DNA of 40,410 nt from Bacteroidota bacterium (GTDB lineage: Bacteria > Bacteroidota > Bacteroidia > Bacteroidales > FEN-979). Made by a program: the position numbers and the translations under genes. The stretch spans positions 1-40,410 of the forward strand of contig JAPLDO010000025.1 in assembly GCA_026391715.1 (NCBI GenBank), written 5' to 3'. Of this stretch, positions 24,598-34,041 are shown piece after piece. The notes under the pieces were generated by a model. The model did no database searches. It was not told the origin of the DNA and saw only the letters and a program-made list of their open reading frames with translations. Position 1 is the first letter of the stretch. Every line of letters begins with the position of its first letter.

Positions 24598-26547
24598 ATG
24601 CCCTACCGTTCCCTCTCTCATTTTATCACCGCCCTCGAATCAGCCGGCGAGTTAATCCGGGTAGAGGAATTTGTTTCGCCGCGGTTAGAGATTACCGAGG
24701 TTTCCGACCGCATGGTGAAACATGGAGGCAAGGCTTTGCTTTTTGAAAATAACGGAACCGAATTTCCATTGCTTATCAATGCTCTTGCCTCCGATCGCCG
24801 GATTTGTATGGCGCTGGGCGTAAATGAACTCAGCGATTTTGAAGCAAATATGTCAGGGATTCTGGCAGAATTTACCGGTCAGAAAAAGGGATTCATCCAG
24901 AAACTGAAGTTACTTCCCGCACTTAAAGATATTGCTTCGTGGTTTCCCCGAAATAGCTCAAGACGAGGTCAATGTCAGGAGGTGGTGATGGATAAACCCG
25001 ATTTGACCAAACTCCCAATTCTTACCTGCTGGCCTCACGATGGCGGTCCATTTATCACGCTTCCCGGCGTACATACCAAAGATCCGGTTACAGGTATCAG
25101 AAACCTTGGGATGTACCGCATGCAGGTTTTCTCACAGGATATGACCGGAATGCACTGGCATCTGCACAAAGGATCGGCAAACCACTTCCGCAGATATCAG
25201 GAGCTTAAAAAAATAATGCCGGTTACTGTAACGCTTGGCGGCGATCCTGCCTATATTTATGCCGCAACGGCGCCGCTACCCGAAAACCTTGACGAGTACC
25301 TGCTTGCCGGTTTCCTCAGGAAAAAAAAGGTGGAACTTGTCAAATGTCTTACCAATGATCTGGAAGTTCCCGCTGATGTGGACTTTGTGATTGAGGGATA
25401 TGTTGATCCATCTGAAGAGTTAATCCTTGAAGGTCCATTTGGCGACCATACCGGGTTTTACTCCCTTGCCGATTTCTTTCCCCGTTTTCATGTAACCTGT
25501 ATAACCCACCGTAGAAATGCAATATATCCGGCAACAATAGTCGGGATACCGCCACAGGAAGACGGCTGGATAGGCAAAGCGACAGAACGAATATTCCTCA
25601 TGCCTATCAAAATGACCGTGGCTCCCGAAATTTCCGACATGCATTTACCGGTTGAGGGCGTTTTTCATAATATTACTTTGGTCAGTATTCATAAACAATT
25701 TCCCGGACAGGCGCTTAAAATAATGAGTTCGTTATGGGGCGCCGGACAGATGATGTTTAATAAAATTATGTGCGTTTTTGACGCTGAAGCTAATCTGAAG
25801 GATTATCTGGAGCTTGCGCGGATAATTTCTGCCAATTGCGACCCGGTTAATGATGTTCACTTTATGCATGGACCTGTTGATATTCTCGACCATGCCAGCA
25901 GTAATTATGCTTATGGCAGTAAAATTGGGATTGACGCAACGAAAAAACTGATTCAGGAAATGCCATCTTCGCAAGCTGTTCCTTTAAATAACTTGAAGGA
26001 GTACAAACTTCAGGATGGCGTGACGCATGAAAGCAGTGTTAAGGTTCAACTCATAAAACAAACTTTTCCCGAAATAATAAACATCAGGACAGATTTTCTC
26101 ACACAGGGTATTTCACTGGTCATAATTTCGATTTCAAAGAGCCGGAAAAATCAGATCAGGGAAACAGCCGCTGCCATTCTTGAAAATGAATGGGTCAAAG
26201 ATGTTAAGTTTCTTCTTTTTACCGACGACTTTATTGACGTCATGGATTCTTCACAGGTTGTATGGATTGTTGCCAACAATCTTGATCCAATCCGCGACTG
26301 CTTTTACCACGAACCGAAACCGGGGATCAAATTTCCGGCTCTCTGTATTGATGGCTCCTGTAAAACCAGTAAACTCGACGGGTTTTCGCGCAACTGGCCC
26401 AACGTGATCGTTATGGATGATAAAACCATTAATGATGTTGATGAAAAATGGATTAAACTTGGCGTCGGCGCACTGATTCCATCTCCGTCACTGGTTTATA
26501 AGCCTTTAGTTTCTAACAATGGAGCTATTTCTTCAAAGTCCGGTTAA
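24598..26547 (+). CDS. ubiD: UbiD-family decarboxylase, probably menaquinone biosynthesis
   Basis: 649 residues of the prenylated-FMN-dependent UbiD family. Visible landmarks are PILTCWPHDGGPFITLPGVHTKD near 140-160, LGMYRMQVF near 170 (conserved arginine), LPENLDEYLLAGFL and the active-site segment EGPFGDHTGFYS at 278-289. A C-terminal extension beyond the about 490-residue core is usual for the Bacteroidota and Campylobacterota forms annotated as menaquinone decarboxylases. The presence of futalosine hydrolase (mqnB) in the same window supports decarboxylation of a 6-naphthoate-type intermediate, but no prenyltransferase or UbiX is here. The start is immediately preceded by the heptamer array, with no ribosome binding site. 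Confidence 0.88.
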   Translation: MPYRSLSHFITALESAGELIRVEEFVSPRLEITEVSDRMVKHGGKALLFENNGTEFPLLINALASDRRICMALGVNELSDFEANMSGILAEFTGQKKGFIQKLKLLPALKDIASWFPRNSSRRGQCQEVVMDKPDLTKLPILTCWPHDGGPFITLPGVHTKDPVTGIRNLGMYRMQVFSQDMTGMHWHLHKGSANHFRRYQELKKIMPVTVTLGGDPAYIYAATAPLPENLDEYLLAGFLRKKKVELVKCLTNDLEVPADVDFVIEGYVDPSEELILEGPFGDHTGFYSLADFFPRFHVTCITHRRNAIYPATIVGIPPQEDGWIGKATERIFLMPIKMTVAPEISDMHLPVEGVFHNITLVSIHKQFPGQALKIMSSLWGAGQMMFNKIMCVFDAEANLKDYLELARIISANCDPVNDVHFMHGPVDILDHASSNYAYGSKIGIDATKKLIQEMPSSQAVPLNNLKEYKLQDGVTHESSVKVQLIKQTFPEIINIRTDFLTQGISLVIISISKSRKNQIRETAAAILENEWVKDVKFLLFTDDFIDVMDSSQVVWIVANNLDPIRDCFYHEPKPGIKFPALCIDGSCKTSKLDGFSRNWPNVIVMDDKTINDVDEKWIKLGVGALIPSPSLVYKPLVSNNGAISSKSG

Positions 26548-26569
26548 CAGAAAATCCCGGTTTTTTTCT

Positions 26570-26577
26570 TATTTTTG
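26570..26577 (+). promoter_or_regulatory. -7 element for the TonB receptor gene
   Basis: TATTTTTG matches TAnnTTTG, 18 bases before the ATG at 26596. It overlaps an upstream TTG in frame, which is therefore unlikely to be the start. Confidence 0.5.
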
Positions 26578-26595
26578 TCGGGTAAAATCATTCTG

Positions 26596-29013
26596 ATGAA
26601 GAAACGATTACACCATTTAATATATATCCTGATCTTTTTCCTGTTTTCAATGGTTGCCGGAGCGCAGGTTTCGGTGATCAAAGGAAAAATTCTGGATGAG
26701 AAAACAACAGACCCGTTACCTTTTGTTAATATCGGAGTAAAGGGGCAGTCGGCTGGAACTTTTTCTGATAGCAATGGCGCCTTTCGTCTCGAATTGGCGA
26801 AAGGGGAGTATGATCTCATCCTTTCATCGGTAGGTTATGAAAAAATTGAAAAGCATATCCATGTTGACGGGAAGAAAACCTATGTTTTGGATATTCAGCT
26901 TACCGGCATTTCCCAGGAACTTAGTACAGTAGTGGTTTCAGCGTCGAAATATGCTCAGAAAATTCAGGAATCAATTTCCTCAATCGAAGTTATCAAGGCA
27001 AAAAGCATTGAAATAGGTAATCTTCCATCGGCAGATAAAGTTGTGGATAAAATGCCCGGAATTACTATTGTTAATAATGAACCACAGATTAGAGCCGGAA
27101 GCGGTTTCAGTTCAGGACTTGGATCGAGAGTTATGGTTTTGGTTGACGAAATCCCTTTGCTGCGAGGCGATGCCGGTCGTCCCGACTGGGCGTTGCTGCC
27201 TATTGACGACGTTGACCAGATTGAATTGGTAAAGGGCGCGTCATCAGTGGTTTTTGGATCATCGGCAATCAATGGCGTGGTTAATGTACGAACAGCATGG
27301 CCCAAAGATGAACCTTCAACAAAGATTATTACCTTTCTGGGAGCTTACAGCAAGCCTGAGCGGAAATATTCAACGCCGTGGTCAGGCTTTAGTCCACTGG
27401 TTTACGGAATAACTTTAACCCATTCACAGAAGTTCGATAATATTGATTTTACCGGTGGCGTCAGCTATTATAAGGATCAGGGATATGTTGGAGGAACTCC
27501 TGAAGGAAAAGTTTCCGATACGATTTTTAATAACGGACAGTTCAATAACCGCGTCAAATTATATTTCAACACCCGTGTTCGTTCGAAAAAGGTTGATGGA
27601 CTGACTTATGGACTTAATGGCAATTTCATGTTCCAGGAAAACGCCGAAACCTATTTCTGGTACGACGCTGATACCAACATATACAGGTCTTATCCGGGGG
27701 CGTTGTCGCGCTTTAAAACTTTTACATTTTATGTTGATCCATTCATTAAATACTATGCAAAAAACGGAGACATCCATTCATTTAAAAATAGGATTTATTA
27801 TCTGAAAACAAATGGTTTATACAATCAGAATTCGCTTAGCCTGACTATTTTTAATGAATATCAATTTATCCATAAGTTTAAAAAAGCAGGCGACCTGATG
27901 CTTGTTACAGGTGTTACAAACATATTTAGTTATGCCTTCGGAAAGGTTTTTTCCGGTAAACTTGCCCCTGATGGCAACCCCACACTGGGGGAAAATGGAA
28001 CTTATAATACAGAGAATTTTGCCGTGTATGCCCAATTAGAGAAAAAATTCTTCAAACGATTATCCATACTTCTCGGCGGTCGTTATGAATACTATCATCT
28101 TGCCGATCTTTACGAAAGCAAACCGATTTTCCGCGCCGGACTCAACCTTCAGGCAGGAAAAGCAAGTTTTTTCAGACTTTCGGTGGGGCAGGGTTACAGG
28201 GTTCCAAGCATTGGCGAGCGTTATATAACAACCACTTCGGGAAATTTCTCCTTTTATCCAAATCCGAAGCTGGCTTCTGAATCAAGTATTTCGTATGAAC
28301 TTGGATTCAAGCAACTTTTCAGGTTTGGCAAATTTGTGGGAATGTTCGACGTCGCCGGATTCTATGAAAATTATGAAAACTACGTTGAGTTTAACTTTGG
28401 TTATTGGGGCATGAACCCAAATCCATTGAAGGATGTAGGATTCAAATTTTTAAATACCGGTCCGGCGCGAATTTATGGCATTGACGCCTCAATTGCCGGC
28501 GAGGGCGATCTGTCAAAGAATATCAATCTGAGCGTAATGGTTGGTTACACCTACTCGGTTCCTCAGGCGCTCGATCCCAATTATGTTTTTTATGAAAACA
28601 CTAATGACCCCAAAAAATCACTCACCTTTTTGACCACCTCCTCCGATACTACAACGCCCGGGCATATCCTGAAATATCGCGTCCAAAGCCTTTTAAAAGC
28701 TGATGTTCAGGTTACATGGAAACGTTTTTCAACCGGGTTCGGCGGTCGTTACTATGGGTTTATGAAAAATATTGACCTGTTTTTTTATGAAGCGCTCGAC
28801 GGACAGATGTTTGGCGTAAAAACCGGCATTAAAAAATACCGTGAGGAACATAATTCCGGAACCTTTATCGTTGATTACCGCGTAAGTTATGCCCTGAAAA
28901 GTTTCAACTTCTCAGTTATTATCAACAACCTTTTGAATACTGAGTTTTCATTACGTCCGCTAACTATTGAACCAACAAGGATGACACAGCTTCAGGTGAT
29001 TTATAGAATTTGA
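26596..29013 (+). CDS. TonB-dependent outer membrane receptor
   Basis: 805 residues from MKKRLHHLIYILIFF. A signal peptide ends at GAQ. A CarboxypepD_reg-like domain (about 25-105; GKILDEKTTDPLPFVNIGVKG, GEYDLILSSVGYEKIE) is followed by a plug domain (about 120-240; LPSADKVVDKMPGITI, RVMVLVDEIPLL, DVDQIELVKGASSVVFGSSA, AINGVVNVRT) and a beta-barrel ending in QLQVIYRI with the C-terminal aromatic/hydrophobic signature. It imports a ligand across the outer membrane with TonB energy. No SusD partner follows, so it is not a classical Sus pair; the next gene is a T9SS protein. The ligand is not identifiable. The stop codon overlaps a heptamer array. Confidence 0.9.
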   Translation: MKKRLHHLIYILIFFLFSMVAGAQVSVIKGKILDEKTTDPLPFVNIGVKGQSAGTFSDSNGAFRLELAKGEYDLILSSVGYEKIEKHIHVDGKKTYVLDIQLTGISQELSTVVVSASKYAQKIQESISSIEVIKAKSIEIGNLPSADKVVDKMPGITIVNNEPQIRAGSGFSSGLGSRVMVLVDEIPLLRGDAGRPDWALLPIDDVDQIELVKGASSVVFGSSAINGVVNVRTAWPKDEPSTKIITFLGAYSKPERKYSTPWSGFSPLVYGITLTHSQKFDNIDFTGGVSYYKDQGYVGGTPEGKVSDTIFNNGQFNNRVKLYFNTRVRSKKVDGLTYGLNGNFMFQENAETYFWYDADTNIYRSYPGALSRFKTFTFYVDPFIKYYAKNGDIHSFKNRIYYLKTNGLYNQNSLSLTIFNEYQFIHKFKKAGDLMLVTGVTNIFSYAFGKVFSGKLAPDGNPTLGENGTYNTENFAVYAQLEKKFFKRLSILLGGRYEYYHLADLYESKPIFRAGLNLQAGKASFFRLSVGQGYRVPSIGERYITTTSGNFSFYPNPKLASESSISYELGFKQLFRFGKFVGMFDVAGFYENYENYVEFNFGYWGMNPNPLKDVGFKFLNTGPARIYGIDASIAGEGDLSKNINLSVMVGYTYSVPQALDPNYVFYENTNDPKKSLTFLTTSSDTTTPGHILKYRVQSLLKADVQVTWKRFSTGFGGRYYGFMKNIDLFFYEALDGQMFGVKTGIKKYREEHNSGTFIVDYRVSYALKSFNFSVIINNLLNTEFSLRPLTIEPTRMTQLQVIYRI

Positions 29014-29042
29014 CGAGGGACAAGGACGAGGGACGAGGGACG
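29013..29042 (+). repeat. ACGAGGG heptamer array
   Basis: Three perfect ACGAGGG units plus one shortened ACAAGG unit begin at the last base of the receptor stop codon. The unit is the exact reverse complement of the CCCTCGT array at 24526-24595. Confidence 0.85.
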
Positions 29043-29054
29043 TAACTAATAGAT

Positions 29055-29089
29055 AACTTAACACTTAACACTTAACACTTAACACTTAT
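29055..29089 (+). repeat. CACTTAA heptamer array
   Basis: Three perfect CACTTAA units flanked by one variant on each side (AACTTAA, CACTTAT) end 5 bases before the next start codon. The unit is the reverse complement of TTAAGTG at 15144-15178. Confidence 0.88.
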
Positions 29090-29094
29090 TTTTT

Positions 29095-30069
29095 ATGAAA
29101 CATTTTATTACCCTTGTTTTACTCGCTTTTGCGATGAATTATGGCTACTCTCAATCAAATCTTCCTAACGGAGATTTTGAAAACTGGTACAACATTATTG
29201 TAAATCCCAGTTTGAACTACGATGAACTGGGAACCGGTCCAACAGAAAACTGGATTTCTACTTTGAATTCCCTGGCACAGGTTCCTCCCTCTTTACAAGG
29301 TCCAGGTCCTGTAACTGTTTTTAAAACCACTGATAAATACTCGGGTACTTATGCTGCGAAAGGTGTTTCAGCGCTTTTTCAACTGGGACAAATTCCAATT
29401 TTTATTCCCGGAATGATTGGTACGGCAGTAATGGATTTTGCAGGCATCAGGGCTTTGCTCGGCAAACCTTGCGCCAACTGCAAGCCTTTGCGATTCAAAG
29501 GTTTTTATAAATTTGAGCCGGTGAACGGAGATTCATGCGCCGCCATAATTCTGCTTTCAAAATGGAATTCTACTGCAAAAAAACGCGACACTATCGGATA
29601 CGGGCGAATGGTTCAGAAGAGCGCTGTGAATACTTACACCCAGTTTGATATTCCGGTCAATTATACCTCCTCCGAAGTTGTTGACTCCATGACTTTGCTG
29701 GTGGTTTCGAGCGCGGGCGTAAATTTTATTAAATTTATGGAGAGCCAGGGGCAGGTTGGCAGTACTATGTATGTGGATGAACTTACCCTTGAATATGCCG
29801 AAGGAATTCAACAGGTTCTTATGCCTGAAGTAGCTGTTCATATCTTTCCGAATCCTGCTACAGATATTCTGAATGTTGAACTTAGCAAGGTGGTAAAGGG
29901 CGGTTCTTTTGAAATTTATTCTGCCGGAGGAAAACTAATTGGTTCGTACCAGGTTTCAACTGAAAAGAGCAGTCTCCCGGTTTACAGCCTTCCAAATGGC
30001 TCATACTATTTCAGGTTAATGGAAGGAAAGTCCATTTTGAATACAGGTTCATTTGTGATCAACCGATAA
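29095..30069 (+). CDS. Secreted T9SS type A sorting-domain protein, PCMD-like
   Basis: 324 residues. A signal peptide (1-19, ending YGYSQ) is followed by a beta-sandwich-type body ([66 protein letters not shown]), which resembles carbohydrate-binding PCMD-like domains of Bacteroidota. A T9SS sorting domain from about 247 ([16 protein letters not shown] ... [20 protein letters not shown]) directs export. GKPCANCKP near 122 is an unusual CxxC. It is downstream of the TonB receptor, separated by two heptamer arrays, and may be functionally linked to it. Function unknown. Confidence 0.75.
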   Translation: MKHFITLVLLAFAMNYGYSQSNLPNGDFENWYNIIVNPSLNYDELGTGPTENWISTLNSLAQVPPSLQGPGPVTVFKTTDKYSGTYAAKGVSALFQLGQIPIFIPGMIGTAVMDFAGIRALLGKPCANCKPLRFKGFYKFEPVNGDSCAAIILLSKWNSTAKKRDTIGYGRMVQKSAVNTYTQFDIPVNYTSSEVVDSMTLLVVSSAGVNFIKFMESQGQVGSTMYVDELTLEYAEGIQQVLMPEVAVHIFPNPATDILNVELSKVVKGGSFEIYSAGGKLIGSYQVSTEKSSLPVYSLPNGSYYFRLMEGKSILNTGSFVINR

Positions 30070-30091
30070 TACTAATTTAACACTATTTTAT

Positions 30092-31315
30092 ATGATTGAA
30101 GTAAAAACCTCTCAGCAGGCTATTGAGCTCGAAGATAAATACGGGGCGCATAACTATCATCCGCTGCCAGTTGTTCTGGCAAAAGGACAAGGCGTTTTTA
30201 TGTGGGACGTTGAAGGAAAGCGTTATTATGATTTTCTATCTGCTTATTCGGCAGTAAACCAGGGGCATTGTCACCCGAAAATTGTAGGAGCGCTTATCGA
30301 ACAGGCACAAACTCTTGAACTCACTTCACGAGCGTTTTACAATGATGTTTTGGGCGTGTATGAAAAGTATATTACCGAATATTTTGGTTACGAGCGTGTG
30401 TTGCCAATGAATTCAGGGGCTGAAGGCGATGAAACCGCGCTCAAGCTCACCCGGAAATGGGGTTATAAGGTGAAGGGAATTCCCGAAAACCAGGCAAAGA
30501 TTATTTGCTGTCGTGAAAATTTCCACGGACGCACCATCACGGTGATATCCATGTCAACCGACCCCGATGCCCGCAATGATTTCGGTCCTTTTACTCCCGG
30601 CTTTGTTACAATTCCTTATAACGATCTTAGCGCCCTTGAAAAAGCGCTGGAGGATCCCAATGTAGCCGGTTTTCTTGTTGAACCTATTCAGGGTGAAGCC
30701 GGCGTTTTTGTACCGGATGAAGGGTATTTGAAAAAAGCCTACGACTTATGCAAGGCTAAGAATGTACTTTTCATTGCCGATGAAGTTCAAACCGGTATTG
30801 CCCGCACGGGCAGGTTGCTAGCTTGCGACTGGGAAGGATTTAAACCCGATGTTCTTATTCTTGGTAAAGCCCTTTCGGGAGGAGTTTATCCAATTTCGGC
30901 AGTGTTGGCAGATGATTATATCATGCTTTGCATTCATCCGGGAGAACACGGATCAACTTTTGGCGGAAATCCTGTTGCAGCTAAGGTTGCCATGGCTGCT
31001 CTCGAAGTTGTCCGCGAGGAAAAACTTGCTGAAAATGCCGAGCGGCTCGGTAACCTTTTCCGCGACGAACTCCGTAAAATAAATTCGCCATATATCGAAC
31101 TCGTTCGGGGTAAAGGTTTGCTCAATGCCATTGTAATCAAACCATTCAATGGAAAAACCGCCTGGGATGTCTGCCTTCAGATGCGCGATAATGGACTTCT
31201 CGCCAAGCCAACCCATAACCATATCATCCGGTTTGCGCCGCCGCTTGTGATTACTGAGGATCAGATTCATGAAGCGGTTGCGATTATTGCGAAATCGCTG
31301 AAGGAGTTGGAATAA
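30092..31315 (+). CDS. rocD: Ornithine aminotransferase
   Basis: 407 residues of the class III PLP aminotransferases; converts ornithine and 2-oxoglutarate to glutamate semialdehyde and glutamate. Diagnostic segments are [17 protein letters not shown] at the N-terminus, [34 protein letters not shown] near 108, [35 protein letters not shown] and the PLP lysine in [12 protein letters not shown] at about K259, and [11 protein letters not shown] near 287. The AHNYHP start is specific to ornithine rather than acetylornithine transaminases. It lies 22 bases after the T9SS gene. Confidence 0.93.
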   Translation: MIEVKTSQQAIELEDKYGAHNYHPLPVVLAKGQGVFMWDVEGKRYYDFLSAYSAVNQGHCHPKIVGALIEQAQTLELTSRAFYNDVLGVYEKYITEYFGYERVLPMNSGAEGDETALKLTRKWGYKVKGIPENQAKIICCRENFHGRTITVISMSTDPDARNDFGPFTPGFVTIPYNDLSALEKALEDPNVAGFLVEPIQGEAGVFVPDEGYLKKAYDLCKAKNVLFIADEVQTGIARTGRLLACDWEGFKPDVLILGKALSGGVYPISAVLADDYIMLCIHPGEHGSTFGGNPVAAKVAMAALEVVREEKLAENAERLGNLFRDELRKINSPYIELVRGKGLLNAIVIKPFNGKTAWDVCLQMRDNGLLAKPTHNHIIRFAPPLVITEDQIHEAVAIIAKSLKELE

Positions 31316-31355
31316 ACTCACGTTTCATCTTCGCAACAACTGCAATATATCCTCT

Positions 31356-32048
31356 ATGAATTTATTGCTCGTTTCAGCTACCTATTTTGAAATTCGACCA
31401 TTTCTTGACCAGTTACCCCTGGTAGAAAAGAAAAGTGAACAGTTGTTTACTTTCCGGTATAAAGATATTTTGATTGACGCGCTGATTGCGGGAATAGGAA
31501 TGGTGTCAACCGCCTATTTCCTCGGAAGCCGGCTTTCGCAAAAACGGTATGATCTGGCTCTCAATGCCGGGGTTGCCGGAACCTTTAAAAAGTCCATTCC
31601 TTTAGGTTCGGTGGTAAATGTAGTGGAAGACTGGATACCTGAATTTGGCGCCGAGGATGGCGACAATTTCCTGTCGGTTTTTGATCTGGGATTTTATGAA
31701 CCTGATACGCCTCCATTTACGAATGGAAGACTTATTAATCCTGAATCAGCAGGCAAGGAGATGATTAATTACAAAGCTCTCGGCAAATTGCAGAAAGTTA
31801 GTGGAATTACTTCGAATACGATTCGGGGCTCTGCTGCGAGCGTTGAAAAAATTAAACGTTTGGCGCCGGCTGATATTGAAAGCATGGAAGGCGCTGCTTT
31901 TTTCTATGCTTGTTTTTCTTCGGAAATACCATGTTTTCAGATCAGGTCAATCTCAAACCGGGTGGAGGAGCGCGATAAAACGCAGTGGGATATTAATCTG
32001 GCTTTAAAGAACCTGAACAAAACCTTGTGGCAGCTTATAACTCACTGA
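31356..32048 (+). CDS. mqnB: Futalosine hydrolase
   Basis: 230 residues of the nucleoside phosphorylase-like fold. It removes hypoxanthine from futalosine to give dehypoxanthine futalosine in the alternative menaquinone pathway. Visible are LLVSATYFEIRPFL at the N-terminus, IAGIGMVSTAYFLG near 47, LALNAGVAGTF near 67, and the substrate segment ADIESMEGAAFFYAC near 171-185, followed by CFQIRSISNRVEERD. This is the MqnB pattern and distinguishes it from MTA/SAH nucleosidases. With the UbiD-family gene it indicates a futalosine route. The gene converges on the DUF3078 gene with a 16-base gap. Confidence 0.9.
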   Translation: MNLLLVSATYFEIRPFLDQLPLVEKKSEQLFTFRYKDILIDALIAGIGMVSTAYFLGSRLSQKRYDLALNAGVAGTFKKSIPLGSVVNVVEDWIPEFGAEDGDNFLSVFDLGFYEPDTPPFTNGRLINPESAGKEMINYKALGKLQKVSGITSNTIRGSAASVEKIKRLAPADIESMEGAAFFYACFSSEIPCFQIRSISNRVEERDKTQWDINLALKNLNKTLWQLITH

Positions 32049-32064
32049 TTCCGGGCGTCGCCGA

Positions 32065-33024
32065 TTATTTGAATTTATATGTAAGCCCCACGCCCAGTAG
32101 CTCTTTGAACTGGGTACGAGGTCCTGCCGGTTCAGTCGGCTCTGACTGAATCATCACGTCGTCGTCGTAAATAAGCTGGGTTTGAATAGATGCAGCCAGC
32201 CATTTGTTGACTTTCAGGCTCAGCAGCAAACTCCAGTTCACATCAATATTTCCAAAGCCGTGTATGTAATCGGTGAACAATTCAAGCGTTGAGGTGATGT
32301 TGATGTTCTTCGCAAGGTCTTTGTTTAGGTCGGCGCGAAGGTAGGGACCAAACTCGCCGCGGAAATTCTTTCCTCGTTCTACGCCAAAAGCTCCGGAATC
32401 AGCCAGCAGCTGATCGGTTACAAAAGTAAAACGTCCCGATGAAGGAGAAACATAAAGGTAAAACCATTTTGCAGGGGCATAAGTAATACCGATACCGGCA
32501 ACAAGGTAACCCGGAGCCATGAACTTAGAAATAATCCTGAAATTAGATGAACCGCTGCTATCGGCAGGATAGTTGTAAGCGGCGTCGAACTGTGTGCGAA
32601 AGTTAGCCAGAACAGTGAAATACCATTTCCTGTTCTTATGGAGTTCATAGCCATAAGCGGTGGTAAGCTCAATCTTGTCGTTGGTTTTATTAAACTTTGC
32701 CTCGCTTGCCTTGCCGAGCAGGTTGAACCCATATCCCAAATCAATGTTGTTCGCCCAAACATGTTTGCCATTTCTGTAATTCGCCATGAAATTCAACCAT
32801 GCAATCAAACCGAGTGAATTCTGCCCGCCTGAAGCCCAGTTTGAGAAAGACGCCTGTGAAAACTGAATTGACCCGCTTCCATTCAAATTCCAATGTTTGG
32901 TTGAAGTATCAGCCGGCGCGTCGGTTAGTGCGATATCCTTGGCTTTAGCTACTTTCTGTATCTCCTGAGCCAATATTCCTTTTGTAAGAATAACTATTAA
33001 AAAAAACAGAATGATTTTTTTCAT
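32065..33024 (-). CDS. DUF3078 protein, predicted outer membrane beta-barrel
   Basis: 319 residues. A signal peptide ends at ILAQ (about residue 19). The sequence then has the family hallmark HWNLNGSGSIQFSQASFSNWASGGQNSLGLIAW and alternating hydrophobic strands with frequent aromatic residues (KHVWANNIDLGYGFN, KWYFTVLANFRTQF, WFYLYVSPSSGRFTFV, INITSTLELFTDYI, VNWSLLLSLKVNKWLAASIQTQLIYDDD) ending GVGLTYKFK. Such strands suggest a small outer membrane barrel. DUF3078 has no established function. The gene stands alone with a 316-base upstream gap. Confidence 0.88.
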   Translation of the reverse strand: MKKIILFFLIVILTKGILAQEIQKVAKAKDIALTDAPADTSTKHWNLNGSGSIQFSQASFSNWASGGQNSLGLIAWLNFMANYRNGKHVWANNIDLGYGFNLLGKASEAKFNKTNDKIELTTAYGYELHKNRKWYFTVLANFRTQFDAAYNYPADSSGSSNFRIISKFMAPGYLVAGIGITYAPAKWFYLYVSPSSGRFTFVTDQLLADSGAFGVERGKNFRGEFGPYLRADLNKDLAKNINITSTLELFTDYIHGFGNIDVNWSLLLSLKVNKWLAASIQTQLIYDDDVMIQSEPTEPAGPRTQFKELLGVGLTYKFK

Positions 33025-33340
33025 GGCGTAATTTTTTTTATAAATATTCGGTTGGTTTCCTAATCTGCATTCTTTGCATTTTTCTTCGAGGTTTTCAGTA
33101 TTTAAAAAAGCGCTCTCCGCAGTTCTTTATGATACCTTGATGTGATTTATAAAAGGTTACACAGGGTCCACTGAGGTATCACAGAGTTCCACAGAGAAGG
33201 ACATTTTTCATCACTTTTTATAAAATATACTGCAAACGGGCAAAATTATGACATCTGATTGCAAATTCCAAGTCTCAAATTCCAAGTCTCAAATTCCAAA
33301 TCCTTGCTTTCAAGTATGGAATTTATTAAAATGAATGGTT
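33025..33340. other. Gap of 316 bases between the DUF3078 and alkyltransferase-like genes
   Basis: No coding sequence is apparent on either strand. It contains a run of related words around 33157-33200 (CACAGGG, CACTGAG, CACAGAG, CACAGAG), a common kind of short-period sequence between Bacteroidota genes, and a 14-bp triplicate repeat at 33262-33303. The first part should hold the promoter of the DUF3078 gene, but no clean TAnnTTTG was seen. Confidence 0.6.
33262..33303 (+). repeat. Three 14-bp units CAAATTCCAAGTCT
   Basis: Two perfect copies (33262-33275, 33276-33289) and one with two changes (CAAATTCCAAATCC, 33290-33303) in the gap downstream of the alkyltransferase-like gene. The period is twice seven. 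Confidence 0.9.
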
Positions 33341-33694
33341 TTATAATGATTTGAGTATAATCGGGTCCCAGAAAAGTTCTGTGAAGCGTACAACTTTATC
33401 TTCAAAAATTTCCACGCCTTCATTTTCGAGAAGTTTCTGCATCATGGCAGGAGTTCCAAAATGATATTTTCCCGTTAGCAAACCGCAGCGGTTCACCACC
33501 CGGTGCGCAGGAACATTGGTTTGGCTTGTATGGGAGGCATTCATTGCCCATCCCACCATCCGCGCCGAACCCCGGGTTCCAATGTATGCGGCAATAGCGC
33601 CATAGGTGGTAACGCGACCTGCCGGGATATACCCGACAACTTCATATACGCATTCGAAGAATGATCCAGTAAATTGTTTCCCCTGTTTGTTCAT
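33341..33694 (-). CDS. Alkyltransferase-like protein (MGMT fold, Cys replaced by Ala)
   Basis: 117 residues covering only the DNA-binding half of O6-alkylguanine transferases: FFECVYEVVGYIPAGRVTTYGAIAAYIGTRGSARMVGWAMN, with the arginine finger region RMVGWAM. The reactive motif PCHRV reads PAHRVV (Ala63), so it cannot take up the alkyl group itself. Alkyltransferase-like proteins instead bind O6-alkylguanine and hand it to nucleotide excision repair. The start overlaps the MerR gene stop by one base (TAATG), so translation is coupled. Confidence 0.9.
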   Translation of the reverse strand: MNKQGKQFTGSFFECVYEVVGYIPAGRVTTYGAIAAYIGTRGSARMVGWAMNASHTSQTNVPAHRVVNRCGLLTGKYHFGTPAMMQKLLENEGVEIFEDKVVRFTELFWDPIILKSL

Positions 33695-34029
33695 TAAAGT
33701 TGCTCCTTTAACTCCAGGAGAAATGACTTGATACGGTTGAATGACCTGATGAGTTCAATGTTGTTTAACACGTCGTCTCTGTTTTCCTTCAATTTGTCCC
33801 TTGCTCCCTGCAAAGTATAGCCACGCTCCTTAACGAGATGATAGATAAGTTTAAGATTTTCAATATCCTTTTTTGTGAATAGCCGATTGCCTTTTTTGTT
33901 TTTCTGAGGTTTCAGAATATCAAATTCCTTTTCCCAAAACCTGATTAGGGAGGCATTTACATCAAACAACATGGCAACTTCGCCAATTGAATAGTAGATC
34001 TTTTCAATTTTCTTATCAGTATTCAGCAT
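33694..34029 (-). CDS. MerR family transcription regulator
   Basis: 111 residues. A MerR-type winged helix-turn-helix (about 12-80: YYSIGEVAMLFDVNASLIRFWEKEFDILKPQKNKKGNRLFTKKDIENL) is followed by a dimerisation helix and a short C-terminal tail lacking an effector domain or metal-binding cysteines. Its target and signal are unknown. It lies 12 bases after the M23 peptidase gene and overlaps the alkyltransferase-like gene, so the three form one operon. Confidence 0.9.
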   Translation of the reverse strand: MLNTDKKIEKIYYSIGEVAMLFDVNASLIRFWEKEFDILKPQKNKKGNRLFTKKDIENLKLIYHLVKERGYTLQGARDKLKENRDDVLNNIELIRSFNRIKSFLLELKEQL

Positions 34030-34041
34030 CTATTCTGTCGA

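Noticed and set aside
26548-26575. Rho-independent terminator between ubiD and the TonB receptor gene.
   Set aside because: The CCGG...CCGG stem is only about 4 bp; the T-run alone is not convincing.
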